A stretch of 56,331 nt of DNA from NCBI RefSeq assembly GCF_011008935.1, contig NZ_JAAIVJ010000016.1, positions 1 to 56,331 of the forward strand, in the 5' to 3' direction. The notes under the pieces were generated by a model, which was not told the DNA's origin, did no database searches, and saw nothing but the letters and a program-made list of their open reading frames with translations. The first letter of the stretch is position 1, and the number at the start of each line of letters is the position of its first letter. Position numbers and translations under genes: made by a program. The stretch is from Tabrizicola oligotrophica (lineage in GTDB: Bacteria; Pseudomonadota; Alphaproteobacteria; Rhodobacterales; Rhodobacteraceae). This document shows, in pieces, positions 25,021-33,067 of the stretch.

Positions 25021-25875
25021 ATGCGGCTTTTGTCCTTCAACATCCAATACGGTTTCGGCGCGGACGGGGTCTATGACCTGACCCGCGCGGCGCAGGTCAT
25101 CGCGGCGGCCGACATCGCCTGCTTGCAAGAGGTGGACCGTCACTGGTCGCGCAGCGGGTTTGACGATCAGCCTGCGCGACTGGAGGCGTTGTTGCCCGAC
25201 CGTTACACCGTCTTCGGGCCGGGGTTTGACATGGACGCCTCGCGGATCGAGGGCGGCCGCGTGGTCAACCGCCGCCGCCAGTTCGGCCCGATGATCGTCT
25301 CGCGCTGGAAGATCCTGTGGAGCCGCCTGCACCTCTTGCCGCTGGCGGCGATGATCGAGCCGATCAACACGCAGACCTGCGCGCTGGAGGCCTGCATTGC
25401 CGCGCCCTGCGGTCCCTTGCGTGTGGTTTCGGTGCATCTGGCGCATGTCGGAGTGGCCGAACGTCTGGCGCAGATCGCGGCGCTGCGGGCCGCGTTGCCG
25501 ACGGTTGGCCCCTGGTCGGGCACCGATGACGAGCCGGCGCGAAACTGGACCGAGGGACAGGACGAGCCGCCCTGCCCGGCACCAATGCTCTGGATGGGGG
25601 ATTTCAACTGCGAACCCGGCAGCGCCGAATACCGCGCCATTGTCGGCGAGACCCCCTACCACCCCGGCGCGCGCTATCGCGGGGCGATGGTGGATGCCGC
25701 GGCGGGTCTGGGTCTGCACAGTCATGAAAAGATCATCGCCGGCGCGCTGCGGCGCCGGCAGCTTGACCATATCTTCCTCGACGCCGCGCTGGCGCCGCGC
25801 CTGACGCGGGTCTGGACCGAGACGGACTGCCCGGCCTCGGACCACTTTCCACTCTGGGCCGTGATCGACCTTTAG
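25021..25875 (+). CDS. Endonuclease/exonuclease/phosphatase (EEP) family protein
   Basis: 284-residue EEP-fold hydrolase. Motifs in order: LSFNIQYG (Asn), CLQEVDRH (catalytic Glu), VVSVHLAHVG (His), WMGDFNCEPGS (Asp, Asn), LDHIFLD (Asp-His) and SDHFPLW (catalytic Asp-His). The family includes DNA repair nucleases, sphingomyelinases and inositol phosphatases. No signal peptide is visible, so it is likely cytoplasmic. The substrate cannot be assigned. The ATG at 25021 lies 93 bases from the divergent GNAT gene. Confidence 0.85.
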   Translation: MRLLSFNIQYGFGADGVYDLTRAAQVIAAADIACLQEVDRHWSRSGFDDQPARLEALLPDRYTVFGPGFDMDASRIEGGRVVNRRRQFGPMIVSRWKILWSRLHLLPLAAMIEPINTQTCALEACIAAPCGPLRVVSVHLAHVGVAERLAQIAALRAALPTVGPWSGTDDEPARNWTEGQDEPPCPAPMLWMGDFNCEPGSAEYRAIVGETPYHPGARYRGAMVDAAAGLGLHSHEKIIAGALRRRQLDHIFLDAALAPRLTRVWTETDCPASDHFPLWAVIDL

Positions 25876-25895
25876 GCGCCGCGCGCCGGTCTGGC

Positions 25896-25938
25896 GGCGG
25901 GAGCCTCCGGCGGGGATATTTATGTCCAGCATGAAAGG
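25896..25938. repeat. Possible dispersed intergenic element, copy 2
   Basis: GCGGGAGCCTCCGGCGGGGA followed by TATTT, five bases and CAGCATGAAAGG lies directly after the EEP gene. The GGGATATTT-N5-CAG(C)ATGAA core matches the copy at 4339-4360. Both are located just after a stop codon. Confidence 0.35.
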
Positions 25939-26006
25939 CCTTGCGGGGCGGGGTTGACTTCCCCGCGCGGCACGGGGTTGATGCGGCAGTATTCCCTGGC
26001 GGCCCG

Positions 26007-27020
26007 ATGAGCAGTTCCGGCGATCCTCTGTCCACACTCCCTCCCGATCTCGGCGATGCCGAGGTATCGGCGCTGCTGGCGCGGCATTACGGTCTTGCCG
26101 GGCCGTTGCGGCGGCTGACCTCGGAGCGCGACCTGAACCTGCGGCTGGAAGCCGGGGGGCGGCGCTATGTGGTGAAATTCGCCAACCGGGCCGAGCCACG
26201 GGCGGTGACGGACTTCCAGACTGCAGCGCTGATGCATCTGGAGGGCAAGGGGTTGCCTGTGCCGCAGGTGATCCGTTCGACAGCTGGCGCAAGCGAGATC
26301 GAGACGCCGGATGGCCTGCTGCGGGTGCTGACCTATCTTGAGGGCATGCCGTTGCACATGGCGCCGAGGACAGCAGCCCAGCGCGGCGCGGCGGGGGCCA
26401 TGGCGGCGCGGATTTCGTTGGGTCTGCAAGGGTTTGACCATCCGGGCGCCGATCATGCGCTGCAATGGGACATCCGGCGGGCAAGCGCGCTGCGGCCGTT
26501 GCTGCCCCATGTGCCGGACGATCTGCGCGGGCTTTGCAGCGCGACGCTGGACCGTTTCGACGCCGAGGTCTTTCCCCGGCTGGCCGATTGCCGCTGGCAG
26601 GTGGTGCATAACGACCTGAACCCGCACAACGTGCTGGTGGACGCGACCGACCCCGACCGCATTACGGGGGTGCTGGATTTCGGCGACATGGTGCGCACGC
26701 CTTTGGTCTGCGATCTGGGGGTGGCGGCGTCATATCAGATTGACCCGCGGGCCCCGTTGGACAGCCTTGTGGCGTTCACCGCCGCCTATCACCGCCTCCT
26801 GCCGCTGACCGCGCCGGAGCTGGGTCTGGTCGCCGATCTCACCGCCGTGCGGATGCTGACGACGCTGTGCATCACCTCGTGGCGCGCGGCGAAATACCCC
26901 GAGAATGCCGCCTATATCCTGCGGAATTTCCCCTCAGCCCGCGCGGGGCTGCTGGCGCTTGCCGCCCTGCCCCGCGACGATGTGACAAGGGCGCTGTCGC
27001 GCGCCTGCCCGATGGAGTGA
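26007..27020 (+). CDS. APH-family small-molecule kinase (hydroxylysine/homoserine kinase-like phosphotransferase)
   Basis: 337-residue kinase-fold phosphotransferase. The N-lobe Lys is in RRYVVKFANR, the catalytic loop is HNDLNPHN (His201, Asp203, Asn208), and the metal-binding motif is DFGD (224-227). ATG 26007 is preferred to a TTG at 25941, but the ribosome site is weak. The next gene, 3 bp away, encodes a class III PLP enzyme of the phospho-lyase clade. In animals the matching pair is hydroxylysine kinase and 5-phosphohydroxylysine phospho-lyase, and in some bacteria similar domains are fused. I infer that this enzyme phosphorylates the hydroxyl group of an amino alcohol such as hydroxylysine or ethanolamine. 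It is not evidence of antibiotic resistance. Confidence 0.82.
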   Translation: MSSSGDPLSTLPPDLGDAEVSALLARHYGLAGPLRRLTSERDLNLRLEAGGRRYVVKFANRAEPRAVTDFQTAALMHLEGKGLPVPQVIRSTAGASEIETPDGLLRVLTYLEGMPLHMAPRTAAQRGAAGAMAARISLGLQGFDHPGADHALQWDIRRASALRPLLPHVPDDLRGLCSATLDRFDAEVFPRLADCRWQVVHNDLNPHNVLVDATDPDRITGVLDFGDMVRTPLVCDLGVAASYQIDPRAPLDSLVAFTAAYHRLLPLTAPELGLVADLTAVRMLTTLCITSWRAAKYPENAAYILRNFPSARAGLLALAALPRDDVTRALSRACPME

Positions 27021-27023
27021 CCA

Positions 27024-28343
27024 ATGTCCGACGCTGCCCAGATGCCCGGCACCATGCCCAACGCCTATGTCGCGGGCAAAGGCAATCTTTCTGAAGCCGA
27101 TCAGGCGCTTGTGGCGCGGCGGGCGCAGGCCCTGGGCCCGGCCTACCGGCTGTTCTATGAAACTCCGGTGCATCTGGTGCGGGGCGAGGGCGTCTGGCTT
27201 TATGACACGGCAGGCAAGGCCTATCTCGACACCTACAACAATGTCGCCTCGGTCGGGCATTGCCACCCGCATGTGGTGGCGGCGATGGCGCGGCAGGCGG
27301 GGGTGTTTGCCAGCCATACCCGCTATCTGCACGAGGGGGTGCTGAGCTATGCCGAGCGGCTTCTGGCGCATTTTCCGGCCGCGCTTGCCCATGTGATGTT
27401 CACCTGCACCGGGTCGGAGGCCAATGATCTGGCGTTCCGCATCGCCCGCGCCCATACTGGCGGGACGGGATTCATCGTGACGGAAAACGCTTATCACGGT
27501 GTGACTTATGCGATTGCGGGCATGTCGCCGTCGCTGGGATCTGGGGTGGATCTGGGCGCGGATGTGCGGGTGGTTCCGGCGCCGGACACCGGGCCGGAGG
27601 CGGGCGCGCGGTTTGCCGCCGGAGTGCAGGCGGCGATTGCCGATCTGCAGCGTCACGGGATCAGGCCGGCGGCGTTGATCGTGGATACGGTGTTTTCGTC
27701 AGACGGGGTCTACACCGATCCGGCGGGGTTCCTTGCCCCGGCGGTGGCGGCGATCCGCGCAGCCGGGGGCCTGTTCATCGCCGACGAGGTGCAGCCCGGT
27801 TTCGGCCGCACCGGCGCGGCGATGTGGGGGTTCCAGCGCCACGGACTGCTGCCGGACATGGTGTCGCTGGGCAAGCCGATGGGCAACGGCTATCCGGTCG
27901 CCGGGCTGGTGATGCAGCCGCGGGTGATCGAGGCTTTCGGGTCGAAGGCGCGGTATTTCAACACCTTCGGCGGCAATGCCGTGGCGGCAGCGACGGCGAT
28001 GGCGGTGCTGGAAGTCATTGAAACCGAAGGGCTTATGGACAACTGCGCCAAGGTCGGGGCGGTCTTTGCCGAGGGGCTGCGCGGGCTGGCCAAGACCCAT
28101 GCCGCCTTGGGCGAGTTGCGGGCGGCGGGGCTGTTTCTGGGGCAGGACATCGTCGATGCCGAGGGCCGTCCGGATGCTGCAAGGGCCGGACAGATCGTCA
28201 ACCGGCTGCGCGAGGCCGGGGTGCTGATCTCGGCCACCGGGCCGAAGGGCCATGTGCTGAAGATCCGCCCGCCGATGGTGTTCAGCGCGGAAAACGTGGC
28301 CTGTTTCCTCGACAGGCTGGAAGGCGTGCTGAAACAGGGGTAA
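27024..28343 (+). CDS. Class III PLP enzyme, probable amino-alcohol O-phosphate phospho-lyase
   Basis: 439-residue fold-type I PLP enzyme of the class III aminotransferase family. The cofactor Lys is Lys284 in SLGKPMGNGYPV, DEVQPGFGR is at 254-262, and NNVASVGHCHPHVV (72-85) and RYLHEG (100-105) are present. These blocks closely resemble those of mammalian AGXT2L1 and AGXT2L2 (ethanolamine-phosphate and 5-phosphohydroxylysine phospho-lyases), more than ordinary transaminases. I infer beta-elimination of phosphate and ammonia from the product of the upstream kinase, giving an aldehyde. The start is 3 bp after the kinase stop, which supports coupling. An ordinary aminotransferase remains possible. 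Confidence 0.85.
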   Translation: MSDAAQMPGTMPNAYVAGKGNLSEADQALVARRAQALGPAYRLFYETPVHLVRGEGVWLYDTAGKAYLDTYNNVASVGHCHPHVVAAMARQAGVFASHTRYLHEGVLSYAERLLAHFPAALAHVMFTCTGSEANDLAFRIARAHTGGTGFIVTENAYHGVTYAIAGMSPSLGSGVDLGADVRVVPAPDTGPEAGARFAAGVQAAIADLQRHGIRPAALIVDTVFSSDGVYTDPAGFLAPAVAAIRAAGGLFIADEVQPGFGRTGAAMWGFQRHGLLPDMVSLGKPMGNGYPVAGLVMQPRVIEAFGSKARYFNTFGGNAVAAATAMAVLEVIETEGLMDNCAKVGAVFAEGLRGLAKTHAALGELRAAGLFLGQDIVDAEGRPDAARAGQIVNRLREAGVLISATGPKGHVLKIRPPMVFSAENVACFLDRLEGVLKQG

Positions 28344-28424
28344 TCGCCCGCGTTTCGCGGAAGCTCGGCGTCTGGCGGGCGCAGGATTGGCTGCCCACGG
28401 GTCGCCGGACCACCAAAGCCCCGG

Positions 28425-28483
28425 TTGAGCGCGCGGGCCGGGCCGGGTAGACTGGCGGCACAAGCGCCCGGCCTTTGCCGGGC
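28425..28483 (+). promoter_or_regulatory. Promoter and 5'-leader stem-loop of the ChaC gene
   Basis: TTGAGC (28425-28430), a 17-base spacer and TAGACT (28448-28453) make a good promoter with a start near 28460. The leader then contains the perfect stem GCCCGGC/GCCGGGC with loop CTTT (28466-28483), ending 19 bases before the ATG. This indicates transcription of chaC apart from the kinase/lyase pair. Confidence 0.55.
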
Positions 28484-28502
28484 CTGCTGCGAGGACGCCG
28501 CC

Positions 28503-29225
28503 ATGCGAGAGCTTGTCCTGACAGAAGATCACGTCGCGCGGGCGACACGGGTCATTCCCGAAACTCCGGCCAGCACGATCTACACCCGCGCCGGTGACGC
28601 GGATTTTGCCCGGCGCACGGCGCGGGTGCTGGCCAGCCGGCCGAAAGGCCCGTTTCTGGTCTTCGCCTATGGCTCGCTCTTGTGGAACCCGACCTTCGAG
28701 TCGGTGGCCCGCCATGCCGCTGTCGCCCCGGGCTGGCACCGGCAGTTCTGCATCGAGATCTTCGGCTTTCGCGGCACGCCGGACGTGCCCGGCCTGATGA
28801 TGGCACTGATGGCCGGAGGAAGCTGCAGCGGTGTGGCGCTGGAGGTGGCCGAGGCCGACGTGGGCGAGGTCGTGGACGGGCTCGTGCGCCGCGAGACGCC
28901 GATGGTCGACCATGAAGATGACTGGCGCTGGATCACAGTGGATACGCTGCGCGGCAAGGCCAATGCGCTGGTGTTCTGGGCCGGACCGACCGGGCCGGCC
29001 ATTCGCCCGCGTCTGCCGCTGGAGACGGTGGCGCGGCAACTGGCGCTGGCCTGCGGCTATCGCGGCTCGGGCGCGGAATATCTGCGCAACACGGTCTTGT
29101 CGCTGGAGCAACACGGCATTCGCGACCGCAATCTGTGGTGCTTGCAGCGGCTGGTCGCGGCCGAGATCGACCGGCATTATCCGGCCGGCGCCGAAACGGG
29201 TTCGGGCCGGGCCGCCGGGGCTTAA
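28503..29225 (+). CDS. ChaC-type gamma-glutamylcyclotransferase
   Basis: 240-residue member of the ChaC family, which degrades glutathione to 5-oxoproline and Cys-Gly in the cytosol. The substrate-binding motif YGSLLWNP is at 56-63 and the likely catalytic Glu is in VRRETPMV. Longer N-terminal tail (about 50 residues) than the core domain. ATG 28503 has GAGG about 7 bases upstream. It has its own promoter with a leader hairpin. The stop overlaps that of the convergent puuD by 4 bp. Confidence 0.88.
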   Translation: MRELVLTEDHVARATRVIPETPASTIYTRAGDADFARRTARVLASRPKGPFLVFAYGSLLWNPTFESVARHAAVAPGWHRQFCIEIFGFRGTPDVPGLMMALMAGGSCSGVALEVAEADVGEVVDGLVRRETPMVDHEDDWRWITVDTLRGKANALVFWAGPTGPAIRPRLPLETVARQLALACGYRGSGAEYLRNTVLSLEQHGIRDRNLWCLQRLVAAEIDRHYPAGAETGSGRAAGA

Positions 29226-30457
29226 CTGTCCTGCCCGCCCTCGCCGGCGCGCTGGAACCACAGAATGATGGCCTCGCGCTCCTCGGATTCCATGAAACTC
29301 AGGTTTGCGGGCGGCATGGCGTGGGTGATGCCGGCCTGCAGGTAGATGCGGCGGGCCTCATGGGCGATCTGGGCGGGGGTTTCGAGGACGATGCCCTTCG
29401 GCGGCCAGGCAAGCCCGTCCCAGGACGGTTCGGCAGCGTGGCACATCGAACAGCGTCCCTGCACGATGCCGACCACATCATCAAAGCCCTGCGCCGAGGC
29501 ATAGCGCAGGGCGGCCCCGTCCAGCGCGGCCTCCTGCGGCTGGGTGCGCAGGGCGGCGGTGGAAAGCCACGCGGTGAGAAGGAACAGCACGACCGTCAGG
29601 CCAAGCGTCCAATGCGGGTTGCCCTTGCGGGCGTGGCGGGAGTTGAACCAGTGCCGGATGGTGACGCCCATCAGGAACACGAGGCTGGCGATGACCCAGT
29701 TGTACTTGGTCGCAAACACCAGCGGGTAGTGGTTCGACAGCATCAGGAACACGACGGGCAAGGTCAGATAGTTGTTGTGGGTGGAGCGCTGCTTGGCGAT
29801 CTTGCCGTATTTCGGATCAGGCGCCCGGCCGGCGATCAGGTCGGCCACCACCACGCGCTGATTGGGCATGATGATGAAGAACACATTGGCCGTCATGATG
29901 CTGGCGGTAAACGCCCCCAGATGCAGCATGGCGGCGCGGCCCGAAAAGACCTGCGTGTAAAACCACGCCATGCCGACAAGGACGACAAACAGCGCCGCCA
30001 TCAGCGCCGTCTGGTTGGCGTTCACGAAACCCTTGCATAGCGTGTTGTAGGCCACCCAGCCGAAGGCGAGCGAGGCCATGGACAGCGCGATGGCCTGAAC
30101 CTGCGACAGCTCCAGCACCGCCGGGTCGATCAGGTAGAACTCGGCCCCGAGGTAATAGACCAGCGCCAGCATGGCGAAACCGGAAAGCCAGGTCATGTAG
30201 CTTTCCCATTTGAACCAGACCAGGTGGTCGGGCATCTGGGCAGGCGCGACCAGATATTTCTGGATGTGGTAAAACCCGCCGCCATGGACCTGCCATTCCT
30301 CGCCATCGGCCCCGGACGCCAGATTGCGGTCACGATGCAACCCAAGGTCCAGCGCAATGAAATAGAAGGACGACCCGATCCAGGCGATGGCGGTGACGAC
30401 ATGCAGCCAGCGCACGGCCAGTTCCAGCCATTCGCCCAAGACCATCCAGTCATACAT
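29222..30457 (-). CDS. puuD: Membrane-bound urate hydroxylase with cytochrome c domain (PuuD)
   Basis: 411-residue protein. The first about 300 residues hold eight hydrophobic spans with conserved WIGSSFYFIALD, VHGGGFYHIQKY and RSTHNNYLTLPV segments. The C-terminal part is a cytochrome c domain with CSMCH (336-340) and a likely Met ligand at 381 (HAMPPAN). This matches PuuD, which oxidises urate to 5-hydroxyisourate and passes electrons through its haem to the respiratory chain instead of making H2O2. ATG 30457 has GGAGGG 7 bases upstream. No other purine-degradation gene is beside it. A LysR gene is divergent. Confidence 0.92.
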   Translation of the reverse strand: MYDWMVLGEWLELAVRWLHVVTAIAWIGSSFYFIALDLGLHRDRNLASGADGEEWQVHGGGFYHIQKYLVAPAQMPDHLVWFKWESYMTWLSGFAMLALVYYLGAEFYLIDPAVLELSQVQAIALSMASLAFGWVAYNTLCKGFVNANQTALMAALFVVLVGMAWFYTQVFSGRAAMLHLGAFTASIMTANVFFIIMPNQRVVVADLIAGRAPDPKYGKIAKQRSTHNNYLTLPVVFLMLSNHYPLVFATKYNWVIASLVFLMGVTIRHWFNSRHARKGNPHWTLGLTVVLFLLTAWLSTAALRTQPQEAALDGAALRYASAQGFDDVVGIVQGRCSMCHAAEPSWDGLAWPPKGIVLETPAQIAHEARRIYLQAGITHAMPPANLSFMESEEREAIILWFQRAGEGGQDS

Positions 30458-30568
30458 CGCCCTGCCCTCCCTGATGATGCGAAAGGCTATACCGGCAGAC
30501 ACCTTTCTGTTAATCCGGCAAATGGCAGATCACTTTCAAACAGTCCGCGAAAATCGGAGCCGGTGGCA

Positions 30569-31504
30569 ATGTCCTATGTGAACAACATCCGCATGTTCGT
30601 GCGGGTTTTCGAGCTTGGCAGCATGTCGGCTGCGGCGCGCGACCAGCGCACCTCGCCCGCCGTCGCCTCGGCGCGGATTTCGGAACTGGAAAAGCATCTG
30701 GGGGTGCGGCTGTTCTCGCGCACCACGCGGTCCTTGCAACCCACGGAAAACGGCCGGATTTTCTATGAGGGCGCCCGCAAGGTGCTGGAGGCGATCGACG
30801 ATGCCGAAGCCGCCGTGATGGATGTCACGCAAAACCCGCGCGGCACGATCTTTGTCTCGGCGCCCCTAGGGGTCGGTCGCCGCTTCATCGCGCCGCATGT
30901 GCCGGCCTTCAAGGATCTTTACCCGCAGATCGACGTGCGGCTGCGGCTGTCGGACCGGCTGATCGACGTCACGGCCGAGGGGCTGGACGTGGCCTTCCAT
31001 CTGGGGGTGCTGGAGGATTCGACGCTGAAGGTGCGGCTGATCGCCGATTGCCCGCGCGTGCTGTGTGCCGCACCCGCCTATATTGCCCGGCGCGGCATGC
31101 CGGCCGACGGGGCGGCGCTGATCGGCGACAAGCATGACTGCCTGAACCTGCGCTTTCCCGGCGCCAAGGAATTCCAGTGGACCTTGCAGACCGCCGACGG
31201 GCCGCGGCGGTTCGAAATCTCGGGCCCGTTCGAAAGCGACGATGGCGATGTGCTGACCGGCTGGGCGCTGGACGGGCGCGGCATCGTGATGAAGCCGATC
31301 TTCGAGGTGGCGGGGCATTTGCGCTCGGGCGCGCTGGTGCCGGTGGCCACCGCAACGCCGCCCCTGCCGACGCAGCTTTCCAGCCTGTCGCAACATCGGC
31401 GGCTGAAAGACCCCAAGGTCAAGCTGTTCACCGATTTCATCGCCGGCCATATCCGCGAGGCCATCCGGCGGGAAAGCGATGGCGAGGCCGCCGCGCCAGC
31501 CTGA
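30569..31504 (+). CDS. LysR family transcriptional regulator
   Basis: 311-residue LysR protein: winged helix-turn-helix in residues 1-60 (FVRVFELGSMSAAARDQRTS), linker helix, then the periplasmic-binding-like effector domain from about 90 (GTIFVSAPLGVGRRFIAP). It belongs to the branch in which the effector domain starts with G.(L/I).VSAP. It is divergent from puuD with 111 bases between the starts, so control of puuD, perhaps with urate or a purine product as effector, is a reasonable inference. GGAG is 9 bases before the ATG. Confidence 0.9.
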   Translation: MSYVNNIRMFVRVFELGSMSAAARDQRTSPAVASARISELEKHLGVRLFSRTTRSLQPTENGRIFYEGARKVLEAIDDAEAAVMDVTQNPRGTIFVSAPLGVGRRFIAPHVPAFKDLYPQIDVRLRLSDRLIDVTAEGLDVAFHLGVLEDSTLKVRLIADCPRVLCAAPAYIARRGMPADGAALIGDKHDCLNLRFPGAKEFQWTLQTADGPRRFEISGPFESDDGDVLTGWALDGRGIVMKPIFEVAGHLRSGALVPVATATPPLPTQLSSLSQHRRLKDPKVKLFTDFIAGHIREAIRRESDGEAAAPA

Positions 31505-31522
31505 GCGCGGCAGCTCCCGGGT

Positions 31523-32935
31523 TCAGGCAAAGACGAAGTCCGAGGCGTCGATCGCCGTATGGGCCATGTTCCTGACCAGAATGACCACGTTGGCAAAGCT
31601 GACGCGGACATCGGCGCCGACATCCGCCACGCTGATATCGGCAAAGCTCGCCGCGCCCGAAGCGATCTCGAAGCGGTCGATGCCATCCTGGAAGTCACGC
31701 AGCGTGTCGCTGCCATCGCCGCGCGAGAAGAGGAACCGGTCGGCGCCGGTGCCGCCGAACAGATGGTCATTGCCGGTGCCGCCATCCAGCCGGTCCGCCC
31801 CGCCGTTGCCGATCAGCCGGTCGGCGCCGCCATTCGTGCTGATGCGGTTGTTGCCCGCGCTGCCGATCACGCGGTCGGCCCCGGCGCCGGTGGTGACATG
31901 CTCGATCGAACCCAGCGTGTCGGTGCCCATGCCGATTGCCGTGCCAAGGCGCAGGTTCACCTCCATGTCCTGCGCGGCGGAGGACAGGAACTCGGCCCGG
32001 TCCAGACCGTCACCGCCGGCCAACAGATCATTGCCCGCCCCGCCGTTCAGCAGGTCATCCCCGATGCCGCCAAACAGCCGGTCGGCCCCGAAGTCGCCAT
32101 AGAGCCTGTCATTGCCGGACTGGCCCAGCAGGCTGTCATTGCCGGCATTGCCATAAAGCACATCGCCCGTGCCCATCCCCTGAGCCGTGTCATTGCCCGC
32201 CAGACCGAACCAGATGTCGCGCCGGGTGGTTCCGACAAAGCTGTCAGCGGCGGTGGTGCCAAAGCCCGAGGGCGTGCCGTCCTGCAGGAAGAATTGCCAG
32301 ACCCCGGTGACGCCCAGATTGCCATCCTGACTGTCAAGGTTGAGCATCGCAGCCTGGCTGCCCGAGGACGGCAGCTCGAAATAGGTGCCGCCGAGCGTGA
32401 ACCCGGCCCGTGCAACATTGCCCCCTAGCCCCCCCGTTCCCCCCGAGGAGTCGCCGGTCGTCCAGCTGACCGCGCTGTAGCGGAAGATGATCTCGACAGC
32501 CCCCGCGCCACGGTCGATCAGCTCCAGCTGGAACGTGTTCAGCAAGTCGGTATGCCCGTTGAAATATCCGACCTGATTCCAGGTAAAGGCGATGCTGTCG
32601 CGGCCGGGCTTGAAATCCCAGAACACCCCGTCGTTCACGCCGGGCACATCGACGCTGGTGTCCACATCGGCCCAATAGGGCGCGATGATGTTCAGCCCGG
32701 TGTTGCCGCCGATCACGCCCGGCGTGAAGGTCGACAGCGGAATGCCGAAACTGATGTTGCCGTTGTTGTTGAGATACAGCGAGGTGAAGGTCTGCCCGCC
32801 GATCACGATGCCGTCCTCGAAGATCGCCGCGATGTTGATGGCCGTCGACGAGCCGTCGTCACTGCGCGTCAGCATGTTGTCGCCAAAGGCGAGAGGATCG
32901 CTGCTGGAGACAGGGGTATAACCGGGTATCGCCAT
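31523..32935 (-). CDS. Secreted nidogen-like/RTX calcium-binding protein
   Basis: 470-residue protein without an N-terminal signal peptide. Residues about 55-210 resemble the nidogen-like (NIDO) extracellular domain (YLNNNGNISFG, FTWNQVGYFNG, NTFQLELIDRG). RTX nonapeptide repeats follow in two blocks (about 240-305 and 355-400) with units such as GNAGNDSLL, GQSGNDRLY, GGAGNDLLA and GGTGNDHLF. The C-terminus (ends ASDFVFA) is typical of type I secretion signals. It is probably exported by an ABC/TolC-type system encoded elsewhere and folds on Ca2+ outside the cell; adhesion or surface function is a guess. An FNR-like palindrome lies about 80 bases upstream. Confidence 0.85.
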   Translation of the reverse strand: MAIPGYTPVSSSDPLAFGDNMLTRSDDGSSTAINIAAIFEDGIVIGGQTFTSLYLNNNGNISFGIPLSTFTPGVIGGNTGLNIIAPYWADVDTSVDVPGVNDGVFWDFKPGRDSIAFTWNQVGYFNGHTDLLNTFQLELIDRGAGAVEIIFRYSAVSWTTGDSSGGTGGLGGNVARAGFTLGGTYFELPSSGSQAAMLNLDSQDGNLGVTGVWQFFLQDGTPSGFGTTAADSFVGTTRRDIWFGLAGNDTAQGMGTGDVLYGNAGNDSLLGQSGNDRLYGDFGADRLFGGIGDDLLNGGAGNDLLAGGDGLDRAEFLSSAAQDMEVNLRLGTAIGMGTDTLGSIEHVTTGAGADRVIGSAGNNRISTNGGADRLIGNGGADRLDGGTGNDHLFGGTGADRFLFSRGDGSDTLRDFQDGIDRFEIASGAASFADISVADVGADVRVSFANVVILVRNMAHTAIDASDFVFA

Positions 32936-33014
32936 GAGTGCCGTTCCTCAAATGCCCGGCAGGCGGAGCAGGCAACCCGCAGCGCGCCCCTTGCGCGGTC
33001 GGGCCGCCCTGACC

Positions 33015-33028
33015 TTGACCGGGGTCAA
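33015..33028. promoter_or_regulatory. FNR/CRP-type palindrome (TTGACCGGGGTCAA) upstream of the RTX gene
   Basis: TTGAC-N4-GTCAA is a perfect palindrome of the FNR/FixK/DNR class, with the C/G variant at position 5. It is centred about 86 bases before the RTX start and 47 bases after the hrpB stop, so the RTX gene is the only likely target. Without a clear -10 the direction of control is open. Confidence 0.45.
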
Positions 33029-33067
33029 AGGGACCAAATGAAAATTCAACGTCCAGCAGGCCGGGCC

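Noticed and set aside
26007-27020. Aminoglycoside resistance gene
   Set aside because: The APH fold is shared by many metabolic kinases. The coupling to a phospho-lyase-type enzyme points to metabolism.
33015-33028. Reading TTGACC at 33015 as the -35 element of a plus-strand promoter
   Set aside because: There is no plus-strand gene downstream, only the convergent end of hrpB. The palindrome fits a CRP/FNR-type site better.
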